From Akkermansia sp. (GTDB taxonomy: Bacteria > Verrucomicrobiota > Verrucomicrobiia > Verrucomicrobiales > Akkermansiaceae), in assembly GCA_017415555.1 (NCBI GenBank), contig JAFQGF010000037.1, positions 1 to 64,000 of the forward strand: 64,000 nt of DNA, given 5' to 3'. The position numbers were made by a program, and so were the translations under genes. Each line of letters opens with the position of its first letter. Position 1 is the stretch's first letter. Of this stretch, positions 1 through 8,672 are shown piece after piece. Under the pieces are notes generated by a model. That model was not told the origin of the DNA. It did no database searches and worked only from the letters and a program-made list of their open reading frames with translations.

Positions 1-310
1 CGAGCGAAGCGAGCGGAATTTGCGAGCCTCGCCGCATGGCGAGGCGGCATATAATAGCCACGGTGTGGAGTGAGCAACGCGAACGAAACCCGTGGGTATA
101 GCGCAAAAACAAACCGAACCCCACCGGATGGTGGGGTGGCACAAAGCGATGCTAAACATTGAAGCATGGGCATTATGCCACCCCTCCTTTCGTCGGGGTT
201 CCAATATTTATACATCTCCTCCCCAGGGCTGAAGCCCTGGGCTACCATATGCCGCCTCGCCGTTCGGCGAGGCTCTTAATTAGGCTCGCCTGACGGCTCG
301 CAACACCCCG
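1..310. repeat. Structured dispersed intergenic repeat (copy 1, probably cut by the window edge)
   Basis: Non-coding stretch packed with hairpins. Examples are GCCTCGCC..GGCGAGGC at 27-46, an ACCCCACC/GGTGGGGT hairpin at 119-138 that recurs inside a longer pairing with 174-200, and an AGGGCTGAAGCCCT hairpin near 225-238. Most of it can be aligned with 37780-38075, where the hairpins are kept while loop sequences differ. I see no convincing open frame. It could be a REP/BIME-like palindromic element or a structured RNA; I do not recognise a named family. Confidence 0.7.
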
Positions 311-385
311 CTCAATTTCAATTTGTCGCGCTCTGAGGGGCTATTTATGCCAACGCGTAGAAAAGTAGTTTTTGCGGCACAGAAA

Positions 386-432
386 GGCTCCCATCATGCC
401 TTTTATCTGGGGTAGTGGCATAGATGGGAGCC
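386..432 (-). terminator. Rho-independent terminator of the 457-702 gene
   Basis: Inverted repeat GGCTCCCATC (386-395) with GATGGGAGCC (423-432), extended inward by ATGCC/GGCAT. Read on the minus strand the hairpin is followed by TTTCTGT. It lies 25 bases past the stop codon of the small membrane protein gene. Confidence 0.65.
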
Positions 433-456
433 GGGTTTCAAGCGGCAGATGTTGTT

Positions 457-702
457 TTACTCTGTTTGCTCGGGAGCACTTGTTGACTGTTCTGTCGGAT
501 GGCATGCACTGCCTGTGCATGCGGGGTGTTGCTGCTCCGATGCAGTGGTGAACCATGCGATAGCGCCGGCCAGTGCGGCTGCGAGCCCCCAGAGCCAGCG
601 CAGCCATCCGCTGCTTCGGGTGGCTTGATGTGCGGCTTTGTCTGCGGCGGTTGCTGCTATCTGCCCTATGATATGATTATTATTCTGTTTATTGCTGTTC
701 AT
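457..702 (-). CDS. Small single-pass membrane protein, unknown function
   Basis: 81 residues. A polar Asn/Gln-rich N-terminus and a short helix rich in Ala and Lys are followed by one hydrophobic segment (about residues 33-51, LRWLWGLAAALAGAIAWF). A Ser/Thr/Glu/Gln-rich tail with two Cys residues closes the protein. A convincing terminator follows at 386-432, which supports a real transcription unit. I do not recognise the family. The layout resembles small membrane-anchored accessory proteins, but nothing in the sequence points to a specific role. Confidence 0.5.
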   Translation of the reverse strand: MNSNKQNNNHIIGQIAATAADKAAHQATRSSGWLRWLWGLAAALAGAIAWFTTASEQQHPACTGSACHPTEQSTSAPEQTE

Positions 703-869
703 GGTATAAAGGGCATGGATTGTTATGGATTCTCATGCCTGAGGCAAAAGTATACTGCCCCATGCCCTCAAAGGCGATAAAAATCGTCACGTGTTGCTCC
801 CTCGCCACGATGGATTCGTTCCGTCTGCGGTGGCTCAGGTATGTTGCCGGCTATGCCGGTTTTCTCAAA

Positions 870-2870
870 TCAGTCATCCAGCAAGGCGCGGAGGGAGGCG
901 ATGGCATCCTCGCATTGGTCCTCGGTGAGCGGTGTTTTCATGAGCTTGTCATAGTCTACAAACTCGTAGAGACGGGCGGGAATCTCGGAGATGAAGCAGG
1001 AGGGCTGGCAGCGTTCCTGCTGGCCGTAGCGGGTTCGCTTGGCGCAGTAAGTCATGGTCAGGCGTTCGCGGGCGCGGGTGATACCCACGTAGAAAAGGCG
1101 GCGTTCCTCGTCCAGGTTACCCTCATCCACCGAGCGGGAGTGCGGCAACAGTCCATCCTCCACACCGACGATGTAGACCTGGGGGAACTCCAGCCCCTTG
1201 GCTGCATGCATGGTGATGAGACACACGCCGCTTTTGGCTTCGATGTCATCATCATCCCGATCGTTGTCCAAGTTGATTTTGGAGAGAAAATCTGTGAGTT
1301 TGGCTCCGGGCAGCCAGAACTGACGCAGGGCGGATTTGATGTCATCGATAGCGGACTGTCGGCGGTTTTTTTCCTCCTCAGTTTTGCAGTTTTTGGAGAT
1401 GTACTCCTCGTACTGCGTTTCCTTGAGGAAGTCGGAGAGGATATCTACGAAGGGGCGTTCGCTTTGGGCGAACTCTGTGCCGTAGCGCGTCACCAGCTCG
1501 GTGAAGGCGGCGATGCTGTTCTGGGAGCGGGTGGAGCATTCGGCGAGGAAGGAGAGATCCAGCAGGGTGGCCCAGATGCTCTTTTTGTTGTCGCGGCTCC
1601 AGTCGATAGCAAAGGAGGCCGTGTTGGCACTGATACCGCGGGGCGGGGTGTTGAGCACGCGCAGCAAGTGCAGATCGGCATCCGGGTTGTCCATCATCTG
1701 CAGGTAGCTGATGAGGTCTTTCACCTCACGGCGGTCGAAAAAGCTCTTGGTACCTACCATGCGGTAGGGAATGTGGCGCTCACGCAGCGCCATTTCTAGC
1801 GCCCGGCTCTGAGCGTTGGCTCGGAAGAGTACGGCAAAGGACTCCCACGGCAGACGGTCGCGCAGGTGAATCTGCTCTATCTCATCGGCCATGAACTCGG
1901 ATTCCTCCTCCGGCCCGGGCATGGCGAGCAGCCGCACCGGGTATTCTCCCACTTTGTTGGTGCGCAGGGTTTTGTCGCGTCGCCCCGCATTGTTGCGGAT
2001 GAGGATGTTGGCGCAGTCCAACACCTGTTTGGTGCAGCGGTAGTTTTCCTCCAGTTTGATGACGGTGGGGTTGGGGAAGAAGCTCTCGAAGTCCAGAATG
2101 TTTGAGATTTGTGCGCCTCGCCAGCCGTAGATGGATTGGTCATCATCCCCCACCACGCAGACGTTGTGCTCCGGCCCGACGAGCTGGCGCAGAAGGCTCA
2201 TCTGCAGGGAGTTTGTGTCCTGGAATTCATCTACCGTGATATAGGAGAATCGGCGGTTCCACTTCTCGTGCACATCCGGGTAGCAGCGCAGAAGCCGTTC
2301 GGTGAGAATGAGCAGGTCGTCAAAGTCCACTGCATTCTGGGCTCGCAGCTCGCGCTGGTAAGCCCCGGCTACAGCGGAGATGAGTGAGTCCTCGATATCT
2401 TTGTAATCCTGCCCGTTGTTGCGTACCCGGGAGTACTCCGCTATCACCTGCGCCGGTTCCAGTTTTTCGCGGCGAGCGCCGTATTCCATAATGAGGCGTT
2501 TGAGCAGGCCGCTCTGGTCGCTGCCGGTGTAGATGGAGAAGTTTTCCTTGTAGCCGAGCTTGCCGATGTCCTGCCGCAGGATGCGTACGCAGAGCGAGTG
2601 AAAGGTGCAGACCGTCATCTTGCGTGCGGCTTTGCGGTCCACCAGCCCGGCCACACGTTCGGCCATTTCGTTGGCTGCCTTGTTGGTGAAGGTAAGGGCG
2701 AGTATGCCGGTGGGGTTCACGCCTTTTTCAATCATGTTGGCAATACGGCAGGTCACGGTGCGGGTTTTGCCTGTACCGGCTCCGGCCAGGATGAGCACCG
2801 GGCCGTTGAGGGTTTGTACCGCCTGTCGCTGGGCGGCGTTCAAGCTGTTGATGTCGAACTTCTCTGCCAT
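870..2870 (-). CDS. pcrA: UvrD/PcrA/Rep-type superfamily 1 DNA helicase
   Basis: 666-residue ATP-dependent 3'-5' DNA helicase for repair and replication-fork maintenance. All SF1 motifs are visible: Walker A GAGTGKT (about residues 30-37), motif II DEFQD (about 204-208), motif III DDDQSIYGWRGA, motif IV LEENYR, motif V TMHAAKGLEF, motif VI RRLFYVGITRARE. The open frame continues far upstream antisense to dxr. The start is placed at the ATG giving MAEKFDINSLN because family homology begins there, and a purine-rich GGGAGG stretch and a promoter lie just upstream. It is slightly shorter than E. coli UvrD and lacks a long C-terminal extension. PcrA, UvrD and Rep cannot be told apart here. It is transcribed divergently from dxr. 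Confidence 0.93.
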   Translation of the reverse strand: MAEKFDINSLNAAQRQAVQTLNGPVLILAGAGTGKTRTVTCRIANMIEKGVNPTGILALTFTNKAANEMAERVAGLVDRKAARKMTVCTFHSLCVRILRQDIGKLGYKENFSIYTGSDQSGLLKRLIMEYGARREKLEPAQVIAEYSRVRNNGQDYKDIEDSLISAVAGAYQRELRAQNAVDFDDLLILTERLLRCYPDVHEKWNRRFSYITVDEFQDTNSLQMSLLRQLVGPEHNVCVVGDDDQSIYGWRGAQISNILDFESFFPNPTVIKLEENYRCTKQVLDCANILIRNNAGRRDKTLRTNKVGEYPVRLLAMPGPEEESEFMADEIEQIHLRDRLPWESFAVLFRANAQSRALEMALRERHIPYRMVGTKSFFDRREVKDLISYLQMMDNPDADLHLLRVLNTPPRGISANTASFAIDWSRDNKKSIWATLLDLSFLAECSTRSQNSIAAFTELVTRYGTEFAQSERPFVDILSDFLKETQYEEYISKNCKTEEEKNRRQSAIDDIKSALRQFWLPGAKLTDFLSKINLDNDRDDDDIEAKSGVCLITMHAAKGLEFPQVYIVGVEDGLLPHSRSVDEGNLDEERRLFYVGITRARERLTMTYCAKRTRYGQQERCQPSCFISEIPARLYEFVDYDKLMKTPLTEDQCEDAIASLRALLDD

Positions 2871-2907
2871 AATTTCGCTGAATAGCCTCCCTTCAAGGCG
2901 GCGGGGT

Positions 2908-2936
2908 ATGCTAGCATATTTCCGGCAAGGCGGCAA
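2908..2936 (-). promoter_or_regulatory. Putative sigma-70-type promoter of the helicase gene
   Basis: Minus strand TTGCCG, 17-nt spacer, TAGCAT. It leaves a leader of roughly 30 nt containing GGGAGG before the helicase ATG. Confidence 0.5.
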
Positions 2937-3100
2937 GAAAATTATCGTCCGTTCTCGGGCAAAGGTATCGAACATAGCCGCGCGATAAATTGAGTTTGAG
3001 CGTTCTTCATGCCCGCCGAAATGGAAAGTTATCGGGGCGTGAAGGGGTGCACAACGCGCAACTTGCAATATATCTTCGGCGTCAATACTCAATCTTTTTG

Positions 3101-3129
3101 TTGCAATCCGGTGCCGAAGCGTGTATAGT
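3101..3129 (+). promoter_or_regulatory. Promoter of dxr with very short leader
   Basis: TTGCAA, 17-nt spacer, TATAGT. The -10 box ends 11 nt before the dxr ATG, so the predicted transcript start lies about 5 nt upstream of the start codon, leaving no room for a ribosome binding site. Confidence 0.65.
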
Positions 3130-3140
3130 GTTGTGCAGAC

Positions 3141-4301
3141 ATGAAGCGAAAAAAGGTAGTCATACTTGGATCTACAGGCAGCATTGGTACCAGTGCCCTG
3201 AAGGTGGCACGCGATATTCCGGAGCGTATGGAGGTAGTGGGGCTTGCCGCCCACAGCAGTGTGGATGCTCTGGTGGCACAGGCCGTGGAGTTCGGTGTGA
3301 AGGATGTGTGTATTTATGATGCCACCAAGGCAGCTGAGCTGCAGCGCCGACTGCCGGCCGGAACACGTGTGCTTACCGGGCCGGATGGCCTCTGCGAGCT
3401 GGCTACTATGGAGGGGGCGGATATGGTGCTGGTGTCCATCATCGGAACGGCCGGGCTTAAACCCACCCTGCAGGCTATTGAGGCCGGCAAGGATCTGGCC
3501 ATTGCCTCCAAGGAGATTCTGGTGATGGCCGGTGAGGTAGTGATGAATCGTGCTGCGGCCAAGGGAATCAATGTGTTGCCGGTGGATAGCGAGCATAACG
3601 CTATTTACCAGTGCCTGCAGGGGCACCGGGGTGGGGCAGAGCAGGTGAGTCGCCTCATCCTGACCGCAAGCGGTGGCCCCTTCCGCACCACACCTAAGGA
3701 AAAGCTGGCCGATGTGACTCTGGAGCAGGCCCTGAATCACCCCACCTGGAAGATGGGGCGCAAGATTACCATAGATTCTGCCACCCTCTTTAACAAGGGA
3801 CTGGAGATGATAGAAGCTCGCTGGCTGTTTGGCATTCCCATGGAGCGAGTGGATGTTATCGTACACCCTCAGAGTATTGTGCACTCCCTTGTGGAGTATC
3901 AGGACGGCTCCATACTGGCACAACTGAGCAGCAGCGATATGTGCTTCCCTATTCAATATGCCGTCACTTGGCCGGATAGGACGGTAAACAGCCTCAAAAA
4001 GCTGGACCTTGCACAGATTGCCTCCCTTAAGTTCGAGGCTCCCCGCTGGGAGGATTTCCCGGCCCTGAACCTTGCTCGCCAATCCGGCTTGGTCGGAGGT
4101 ACCATGCCGGCCATGTACAACGCCGCAAACGAGGTGGCCGTGCAGGCTTTCGTGGATGGCAGACTGGGCTTCACCGGCATTTGGGAGACGGTTGAGAAGG
4201 TGCTCTCCAACGCCCGCCCCCGCGACTACCAGGGTAAGCTGGACATGATTCTGGAGGACGATGCTTGGGCGCGCGAAGAAGCCAGCCGCCTTATCGGATA
4301 G
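3141..4301 (+). CDS. dxr: 1-deoxy-D-xylulose 5-phosphate reductoisomerase
   Basis: 386-residue NADPH-dependent enzyme that converts DXP to 2-C-methyl-D-erythritol 4-phosphate, the committed step of the non-mevalonate isoprenoid pathway, in the cytosol. The N-terminal nucleotide-binding motif GSTGSIG is at about residues 10-16. Metal/substrate motifs follow: VDSEHNAIYQCL, LTASGGPFR, HPTWKMGRKITIDSATL and HPQSIVHSLVEY. Length matches the family (E. coli protein about 398). It starts immediately after a strong promoter, and a 45-codon membrane peptide gene follows 17 nt downstream, probably in the same transcript. Confidence 0.97.
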   Translation: MKRKKVVILGSTGSIGTSALKVARDIPERMEVVGLAAHSSVDALVAQAVEFGVKDVCIYDATKAAELQRRLPAGTRVLTGPDGLCELATMEGADMVLVSIIGTAGLKPTLQAIEAGKDLAIASKEILVMAGEVVMNRAAAKGINVLPVDSEHNAIYQCLQGHRGGAEQVSRLILTASGGPFRTTPKEKLADVTLEQALNHPTWKMGRKITIDSATLFNKGLEMIEARWLFGIPMERVDVIVHPQSIVHSLVEYQDGSILAQLSSSDMCFPIQYAVTWPDRTVNSLKKLDLAQIASLKFEAPRWEDFPALNLARQSGLVGGTMPAMYNAANEVAVQAFVDGRLGFTGIWETVEKVLSNARPRDYQGKLDMILEDDAWAREEASRLIG

Positions 4302-4318
4302 AATATTGGGGTACGCGT

Positions 4319-4456
4319 ATGCTGAGTTTTCTGGAGTTGATAGTGGACTTCATCTCGGATTTATTTCCCGGAGCCTCACGGCGCCGGTGGATGGGGCTGT
4401 TCATAACGCTTGCCGCAATACTTGTGCTGATACTGGTATCTGCCTTTGCCTCTTGA
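4319..4456 (+). CDS. 45-residue single-pass membrane peptide
   Basis: Short frame starting MLSFLELIVDFISDLF, with a basic stretch (ASRRRW) and then one strong transmembrane segment (about residues 24-43, MGLFITLAAILVLILVSAF). It begins 17 nt after dxr and precedes the transporter promoter. An in-frame ATG upstream overlaps the end of dxr and is less likely. Function is unknown. The amphipathic N-terminus plus one helix is typical of small inner-membrane regulatory peptides, but that is only analogy. Confidence 0.45.
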   Translation: MLSFLELIVDFISDLFPGASRRRWMGLFITLAAILVLILVSAFAS

Positions 4457-4516
4457 ATGGGGGCGTATTTTCGCCCTTTGTTCTGATGCTTTGGCAATAA
4501 CCGCCTGCTTTTTTGC

Positions 4517-4544
4517 TTGTTTTCCGGGATGAATCGGTTATAAT
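4517..4544 (+). promoter_or_regulatory. Promoter of the AI-2E-type transporter gene, apparently leaderless
   Basis: TTGTTT, 16-nt spacer, perfect TATAAT. Only 6 nt separate the -10 box from the ATG, so the expected transcription start coincides with the start codon. Confidence 0.7.
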
Positions 4545-4550
4545 TCCCGC

Positions 4551-5771
4551 ATGTCTGTGAAAGAAAAGAAAGTGCCGACACCCTTCCAACGCAATGTGTG
4601 CTGGCTGACGCTCAGCAGCGTGTGTCTGGTGGTAATGGTGGCATTGCTGTGTGGTTTTGTGTGTGGGATTGGCTGGCTGTTTGTGACCCTTGAGCCGGTG
4701 TTATTGCCTGTCATTGTGGCGGGGATTCTTGCGTATCTGCTCAGCCCTGCTGTGAAGTGGGTTCAGACGCTGGTCAAGAAGCGTATTCCTGCTGTGCTGA
4801 TTGTGTTGCTGGTAGCGGCGCTGGGCATGGGCGGGCTGGCTATGACCATTGTGCCGCCGCTGGTAAAACAGACCAGCGAGCTCGTCAATAACCGCCAGCG
4901 CATTCTGGAAAGCTCCGTTGCGACCGGGCGTGAATTGCTGCAGGAGAATAAGGCCTTGCAGAATGCCGTGGATACCCTCTACACCCGTACTCTTTCGGAG
5001 GCAGGAAAGGAGGAGAATGCCCTTTCTGCCGTCCGGCCGGCACAGAACTACGAGGAGAAGGTGATTGCCATTATTGACTACAACTCGGATTATCTGGTGG
5101 AGAAGGGGATTGCCTGGCTGACGGCCGGCACCCGCGCCATTTATGGTGCCTCTGCTTTTCTGATTGGTGTTGTCATGGTGCCGGTGTTTCTCTTCTACTT
5201 CCTGCTGGAAAGTGAGGCCATTGTGAAGCATTGGGACAAGGTGTTGCCGCTGCGTGCCTCCCGCTTCAAAGATGAGGTGGTGGGTACACTGCAGGAGATT
5301 AATCAGAATATCGTGGCCTTTGTGCGCGGGCAGATGCTTGTGAGCCTTATTGATGGCGTTCTGCTGGGCATTATCCTTATGTGCCTGGGATTGCCCTATG
5401 CCATCACCATTGCTGCTGCGGCGGCTCTGCTGGGAATCATCCCCTACATCGGCATGATTTCCACCAGCATCCCCGCTCTGCTCATCGCTTGGTTTACCTG
5501 GCACGATGTGACGATGGTGGTGGCTGTCGCGGCCGCTTTCCTCGCGGTCAGCCAGTTGGATGGCTGGGTTATCCAGCCTAAGGTCGTCGGCAATACCATG
5601 AAGATGCACGACATGACCGTTATGTTCTCCGTCCTCTTCTGGAGTATGGTGTTCGGCGGCGTTATCGGTGCCCTTCTCGCGGTGCCTCTTACCGCTTCCA
5701 TTAAGGTGCTTTTCCGCAGATATGTGTGGGGTTCCTGGCAGCAGGAACAACCTGTTACGCCAAAATTATAG
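4551..5771 (+). CDS. AI-2E family transporter (PerM/TqsA-like permease)
   Basis: 406-residue polytopic inner-membrane protein of the AI-2 exporter superfamily. Paired N-terminal membrane segments (about residues 17-75) precede a TM segment near 80-105. A soluble helical region (about 105-195) follows. The conserved C-terminal block contains LFYFLLESE, the proline/glycine-rich hairpin LGIIPYIGMISTSIPALL and the family-typical QLDGWVIQPKVVGNTMKMHD. Family members have been linked to AI-2 export or ion transport; the substrate here cannot be read from sequence. It is a monocistronic unit with its own promoter. Confidence 0.9.
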   Translation: MSVKEKKVPTPFQRNVCWLTLSSVCLVVMVALLCGFVCGIGWLFVTLEPVLLPVIVAGILAYLLSPAVKWVQTLVKKRIPAVLIVLLVAALGMGGLAMTIVPPLVKQTSELVNNRQRILESSVATGRELLQENKALQNAVDTLYTRTLSEAGKEENALSAVRPAQNYEEKVIAIIDYNSDYLVEKGIAWLTAGTRAIYGASAFLIGVVMVPVFLFYFLLESEAIVKHWDKVLPLRASRFKDEVVGTLQEINQNIVAFVRGQMLVSLIDGVLLGIILMCLGLPYAITIAAAAALLGIIPYIGMISTSIPALLIAWFTWHDVTMVVAVAAAFLAVSQLDGWVIQPKVVGNTMKMHDMTVMFSVLFWSMVFGGVIGALLAVPLTASIKVLFRRYVWGSWQQEQPVTPKL

Positions 5772-5810
5772 CATTTTTCCTTATTTTTTAAGAAAAGTGT
5801 AATTTTTTTC

Positions 5811-5838
5811 TTGATTTTTCGGAAAAGTTAAGTATTCT
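5811..5838 (+). promoter_or_regulatory. Putative promoter of the small lipoprotein gene
   Basis: TTGATT, 16-nt spacer, TATTCT. It would give a leader of about 60 nt before the ATG at 5905. Confidence 0.5.
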
Positions 5839-5904
5839 ATGAATTGTAGACATCCTCATGGTGAGGCTGTTCTGCAAACAACCAGAAACCAATATCTCAT
5901 ATAT

Positions 5905-6030
5905 ATGAAGACCATCGCCATCCTTGCCATTGCCGCCGCCGCTCTGGTGTCCTGCCAGCAGCAGCAGCAGCAGCAGACTCCTCCTCCTCCCCCCGCTGAC
6001 CCGATTCCCACTCCGGTTCCCGGCAAGTAA
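5905..6030 (+). CDS. 41-residue Gln/Pro-rich lipoprotein
   Basis: Starts MKTIAILAIAAAALVSC, a short type II signal sequence whose lipobox LVSC would make the Cys the lipidated residue 17. The mature part is only 25 residues: a run of seven Gln, then Thr and a Pro-rich stretch (PPPPPADPIPTPVPGK). It is preceded by a promoter and followed by a strong hairpin. Such minimal lipoproteins resemble entericidin-like peptides in size only; function is unknown. The homopolymeric CAG/CCT codons make the length potentially variable between strains. Confidence 0.55.
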   Translation: MKTIAILAIAAAALVSCQQQQQQQTPPPPPADPIPTPVPGK

Positions 6031-6053
6031 AGCAGCAGGAGTTGCAAACAAAG

Positions 6054-6096
6054 ATTTCGACCCGACAGGCTCGGCCTGGCGGGTCAAATCGTTTTG
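6054..6096 (+). terminator. Hairpin terminator after the small lipoprotein gene
   Basis: Long stem: GATTT/AAATC, GACCCG/CGGGTC and CAGGC/GCCTG pair around a TCG loop, followed by GTTTTG on the plus strand. It also lies at the end of the converging DeoR gene and may serve both. Confidence 0.6.
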
Positions 6097-6132
6097 TAGG
6101 GGACGGGAGCCCGTAGAGCATCTGCCGGGGAC

Positions 6133-6891
6133 TTAGTAACCGAAGTCGTTGATGGTGGATTCCGAAATATAGGGCACGGTTTCTGCCGGGATGCCTGAGA
6201 AATCGGGCGGTATATTATCCTCTGTCATAAGGGTATAGGCGGGCAGCGGAACCTGGTGCCGTGCGTGAGCGGTAAGGGCGGAGGAGGGCACCACGAGCAG
6301 AGTGCTCTTTGCCACCTGTGCAGCTGCTGCGGCCCAGGCGGCCCGGGTGGATTGGGCATAGGCGGCATGCGTGGGGCTGAGTGCCGGGGGGCAGAGAATG
6401 GCAACATCAATACCCGGTGTCTGCAATGCTTCCGTTGGTGCGGGGTGGGTTAGCAGACCGCTTTTTTTATTCAGCGTACCTCCTGTGCAGATAACGGTGT
6501 GCGGTTGTGCCGCAGGCCCGAGGTCTGCTAGTTGAGCCGGGGAAGGGGTAATGAAAGTGCAGGGGAGTTCCTGCATCTGCGCCAGTAGCACCCGGGTGAA
6601 GGAGCAGGGCTCTGCGTACAGGTGCATACCTAGGCGAATGTGGCTGAGGACGCGGTGAGCCAGCTGGACATCCAGTCTCGGGCTGTCGCCGGTTGCAGGG
6701 GCAGAGGGGATGATGTATCGTGCGCCGCCGTGCATGCGCTGCAGCAATCCCCGGTTTTGCATCGCTACGAGGTCGGTGCGGATTGTTTCGTCCGTCACTC
6801 CCAGCTCCCTGGCGAGGGCCGTGGTACGTATGCTGCCACGTTGCTCCAGGAGGCGGAGAATGTATTGGCGTCGTTCCTCGGCGAGATACAT
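6133..6891 (-). CDS. DeoR/GlpR-family transcriptional regulator
   Basis: 252 residues. The N-terminal winged helix (residues 1-60) carries the DeoR signature: RRQYILRLLEQRGSIRTTAL, then LGVTDETIRTDL and GLLQRMHGGA. The C-terminal domain keeps the TVICTGGTL motif of the sugar-phosphate-sensing fold, but the later part is rich in Ala/Pro and poorly conserved, so the effector is not predictable. It lies 21 nt downstream of an unknown gene that follows leuD, so it may be the last gene of the leuCD group rather than its dedicated regulator. Confidence 0.85.
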   Translation of the reverse strand: MYLAEERRQYILRLLEQRGSIRTTALARELGVTDETIRTDLVAMQNRGLLQRMHGGARYIIPSAPATGDSPRLDVQLAHRVLSHIRLGMHLYAEPCSFTRVLLAQMQELPCTFITPSPAQLADLGPAAQPHTVICTGGTLNKKSGLLTHPAPTEALQTPGIDVAILCPPALSPTHAAYAQSTRAAWAAAAAQVAKSTLLVVPSSALTAHARHQVPLPAYTLMTEDNIPPDFSGIPAETVPYISESTINDFGY

Positions 6892-6912
6892 GAGAGGGTG
6901 TTCGGAATAGGA

Positions 6913-8034
6913 TTAGCCGGGGATGGTGGCAATGAAGAGTCGCATGTTCTTCATGAGCGATTCCGCAGCCTGTTGCAGTGGGGGGCGGCATTCTGTCGGG
7001 AGGTCTTCGAGCATCTTGCCCAGGGTGCTGAGTCGCTTGCAGAGAGCCTCCATGCGCTGGGCTGCCAGGGTGGTGGAGTATTGTTTCTGCCCGGTGAGGA
7101 GAATTGTAGCCAACAGGTGTGAAACAATGCAGGAATAGAGAGCAAGGAAGGCAGCTCCCTGCGGCGTTGTCTGCAATTTGTCCCGATTGCGGTTCAGCAC
7201 ATATTCATGCACTACGGCAGTCATGTGTGAGGCCTCGGCGAAAAGCGGATGGTGCATGGCATGGCGCATTTCCTTTTCGTAGGGAGCCATGAAGTCGATT
7301 ATCTCCCAATCCTTATGGGTAATTTCGGGATCGGGGGGCATGTTTGCCTCATCTGCCGCAGCTTCCCGCCCCAGGAATTCCGTACGGTTCATCACGAAGG
7401 CGGCAGAGAGATAGCCTCCGGGTATGGGACCATATTTGTCGTGAATGGTGGGGTAAATAGCCATGCATGCCTCGGCATGATTGATGCGGTAGTCCCAGTC
7501 GCATGGGGGCATATCTTCCCCCAGCCCCTGCATGGAAGGCCCCCTATAGATGCCGACATTGGCTTGCACATGGGCTCTCAGTGCTTCCATGTTGAGGAGC
7601 TGCTGCAGGTTGTCGCCTTCCCAGCTCTGTTGCCACTGAGGCAGGGTGAGCTCGTAGGAGGTGGCGGAGAACTCCATGAGCACGCGCACAGTGTCATTGA
7701 CAAAGAACTCGATGTAGAGGACGTTGGCAATGCCTTGGCGGTTGTCCCGCTCCATGATACGGCGGGAGAAGGTCATGTCCCCGGCTGTGAATCGGGCGGA
7801 CCCGGCGGAGCGCCGCAGTTCGTCAATGAGGGCAGGGAGCTGCGCCGGTGGGCTTCCTGCGGCCTTGTTGGTGAACTCCAGGCGGCAGCCGGCTATGTCC
7901 TGCAGGCAATTTCCACGCATGCGCAGGTGCAGGGGCTCGCTGCCGTCTGTGAACCACAGGCGCAGGTCGATAAGCTCCTGCAGGGTGTTATCAATAACAC
8001 CTCGTGCGATGAGTGGTGAAATGCAGGCCAGCAT
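6913..8034 (-). CDS. Unknown 373-residue protein in the leuCD group
   Basis: The frame is open further upstream inside leuD. The first plausible start is the ATG at 8034 ([12 protein letters not shown]), 11 nt after the leuD stop. No signal peptide or transmembrane segment is clear. The sequence is mixed alpha/beta with a conserved-looking block [20 protein letters not shown] and a helical C-terminal half containing a His-rich patch ([22 protein letters not shown]). I do not recognise a family. Its position between leuD and a DeoR regulator suggests cotranscription but says nothing about leucine synthesis. Confidence 0.65.
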   Translation of the reverse strand: MLACISPLIARGVIDNTLQELIDLRLWFTDGSEPLHLRMRGNCLQDIAGCRLEFTNKAAGSPPAQLPALIDELRRSAGSARFTAGDMTFSRRIMERDNRQGIANVLYIEFFVNDTVRVLMEFSATSYELTLPQWQQSWEGDNLQQLLNMEALRAHVQANVGIYRGPSMQGLGEDMPPCDWDYRINHAEACMAIYPTIHDKYGPIPGGYLSAAFVMNRTEFLGREAAADEANMPPDPEITHKDWEIIDFMAPYEKEMRHAMHHPLFAEASHMTAVVHEYVLNRNRDKLQTTPQGAAFLALYSCIVSHLLATILLTGQKQYSTTLAAQRMEALCKRLSTLGKMLEDLPTECRPPLQQAAESLMKNMRLFIATIPG

Positions 8035-8045
8035 GGCAGACAGGA

Positions 8046-8651
8046 TTACGACAGAGCCGGTGCCGGAAGCTTTGCTGCCAGGGCCGCTATGGCTTCCGGG
8101 GCATTCATCAGTTCCACCACGGCATCCCAGCGTCCCTGCATCAGCGCTTCGCGGGGTTCTGCCGGCATGGTGACGGGCAAGGTAGCCGCCGGGCAGCTGA
8201 GACTCATGGCGGCGAGGTCGAGCACCCATTCGGTTTCCGGCTGCTCGGTGGTGATGCGCAGGGCGGTCTGCATGTCCTCGTGGGAGGCGCAGACACAGGG
8301 CATACCGATGCCGGAGCTGTTGCCGAAGAAAATCTCGGCAAAGCTTTCGGCCACAACGGCTTTTACTCCGCTGCGCTTAATGGCTTGCGGGGCGTGCTCG
8401 CGGGAGGAGCCGCAGCCGAAGTTTTCGCCGCCCAGAATGATGGCTGCTCCCGCATGGTGGGGGGCATCGATGGGGTGGCCTTTGCTGCTGCCATCGGCGT
8501 TGAAACGCTCATCGTAGAACATAGTGCCGGCCAGTTCATCGAAGGTGACGCATTTGAGGAAGCGTGCGGGGATGATGCGGTCTGTATCCATATCTGCCCC
8601 GGGCACGGGTACTGCTTTGCCGCAGATGGTGATGATTTTGTTGAGAGGCAT
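8046..8651 (-). CDS. leuD: 3-isopropylmalate dehydratase small subunit
   Basis: 201 residues, normal for the swivelling small subunit of isopropylmalate isomerase, which converts 2-isopropylmalate to 3-isopropylmalate together with LeuC. Diagnostic motifs are [14 protein letters not shown] near the N-terminus and [18 protein letters not shown] in the substrate-specificity loop region. It starts 21 nt after leuC, so the two subunits are cotranscribed. Confidence 0.96.
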   Translation of the reverse strand: MPLNKIITICGKAVPVPGADMDTDRIIPARFLKCVTFDELAGTMFYDERFNADGSSKGHPIDAPHHAGAAIILGGENFGCGSSREHAPQAIKRSGVKAVVAESFAEIFFGNSSGIGMPCVCASHEDMQTALRITTEQPETEWVLDLAAMSLSCPAATLPVTMPAEPREALMQGRWDAVVELMNAPEAIAALAAKLPAPALS

Positions 8652-8672
8652 GTGTGTGAAAAATGCAGGGGG

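Noticed and set aside
2871-4082. Upstream extension of the helicase reading frame by about 400 codons
   Set aside because: It is antisense to dxr, whose motifs are complete, and the helicase family begins at MAEKFDINSLN right after a promoter.
5839-5904. Longer start for the 41-residue lipoprotein at ATG 5839
   Set aside because: The 22 extra residues precede the signal sequence and the ATG touches the -10 box; ATG 5905 gives a proper lipobox signal.
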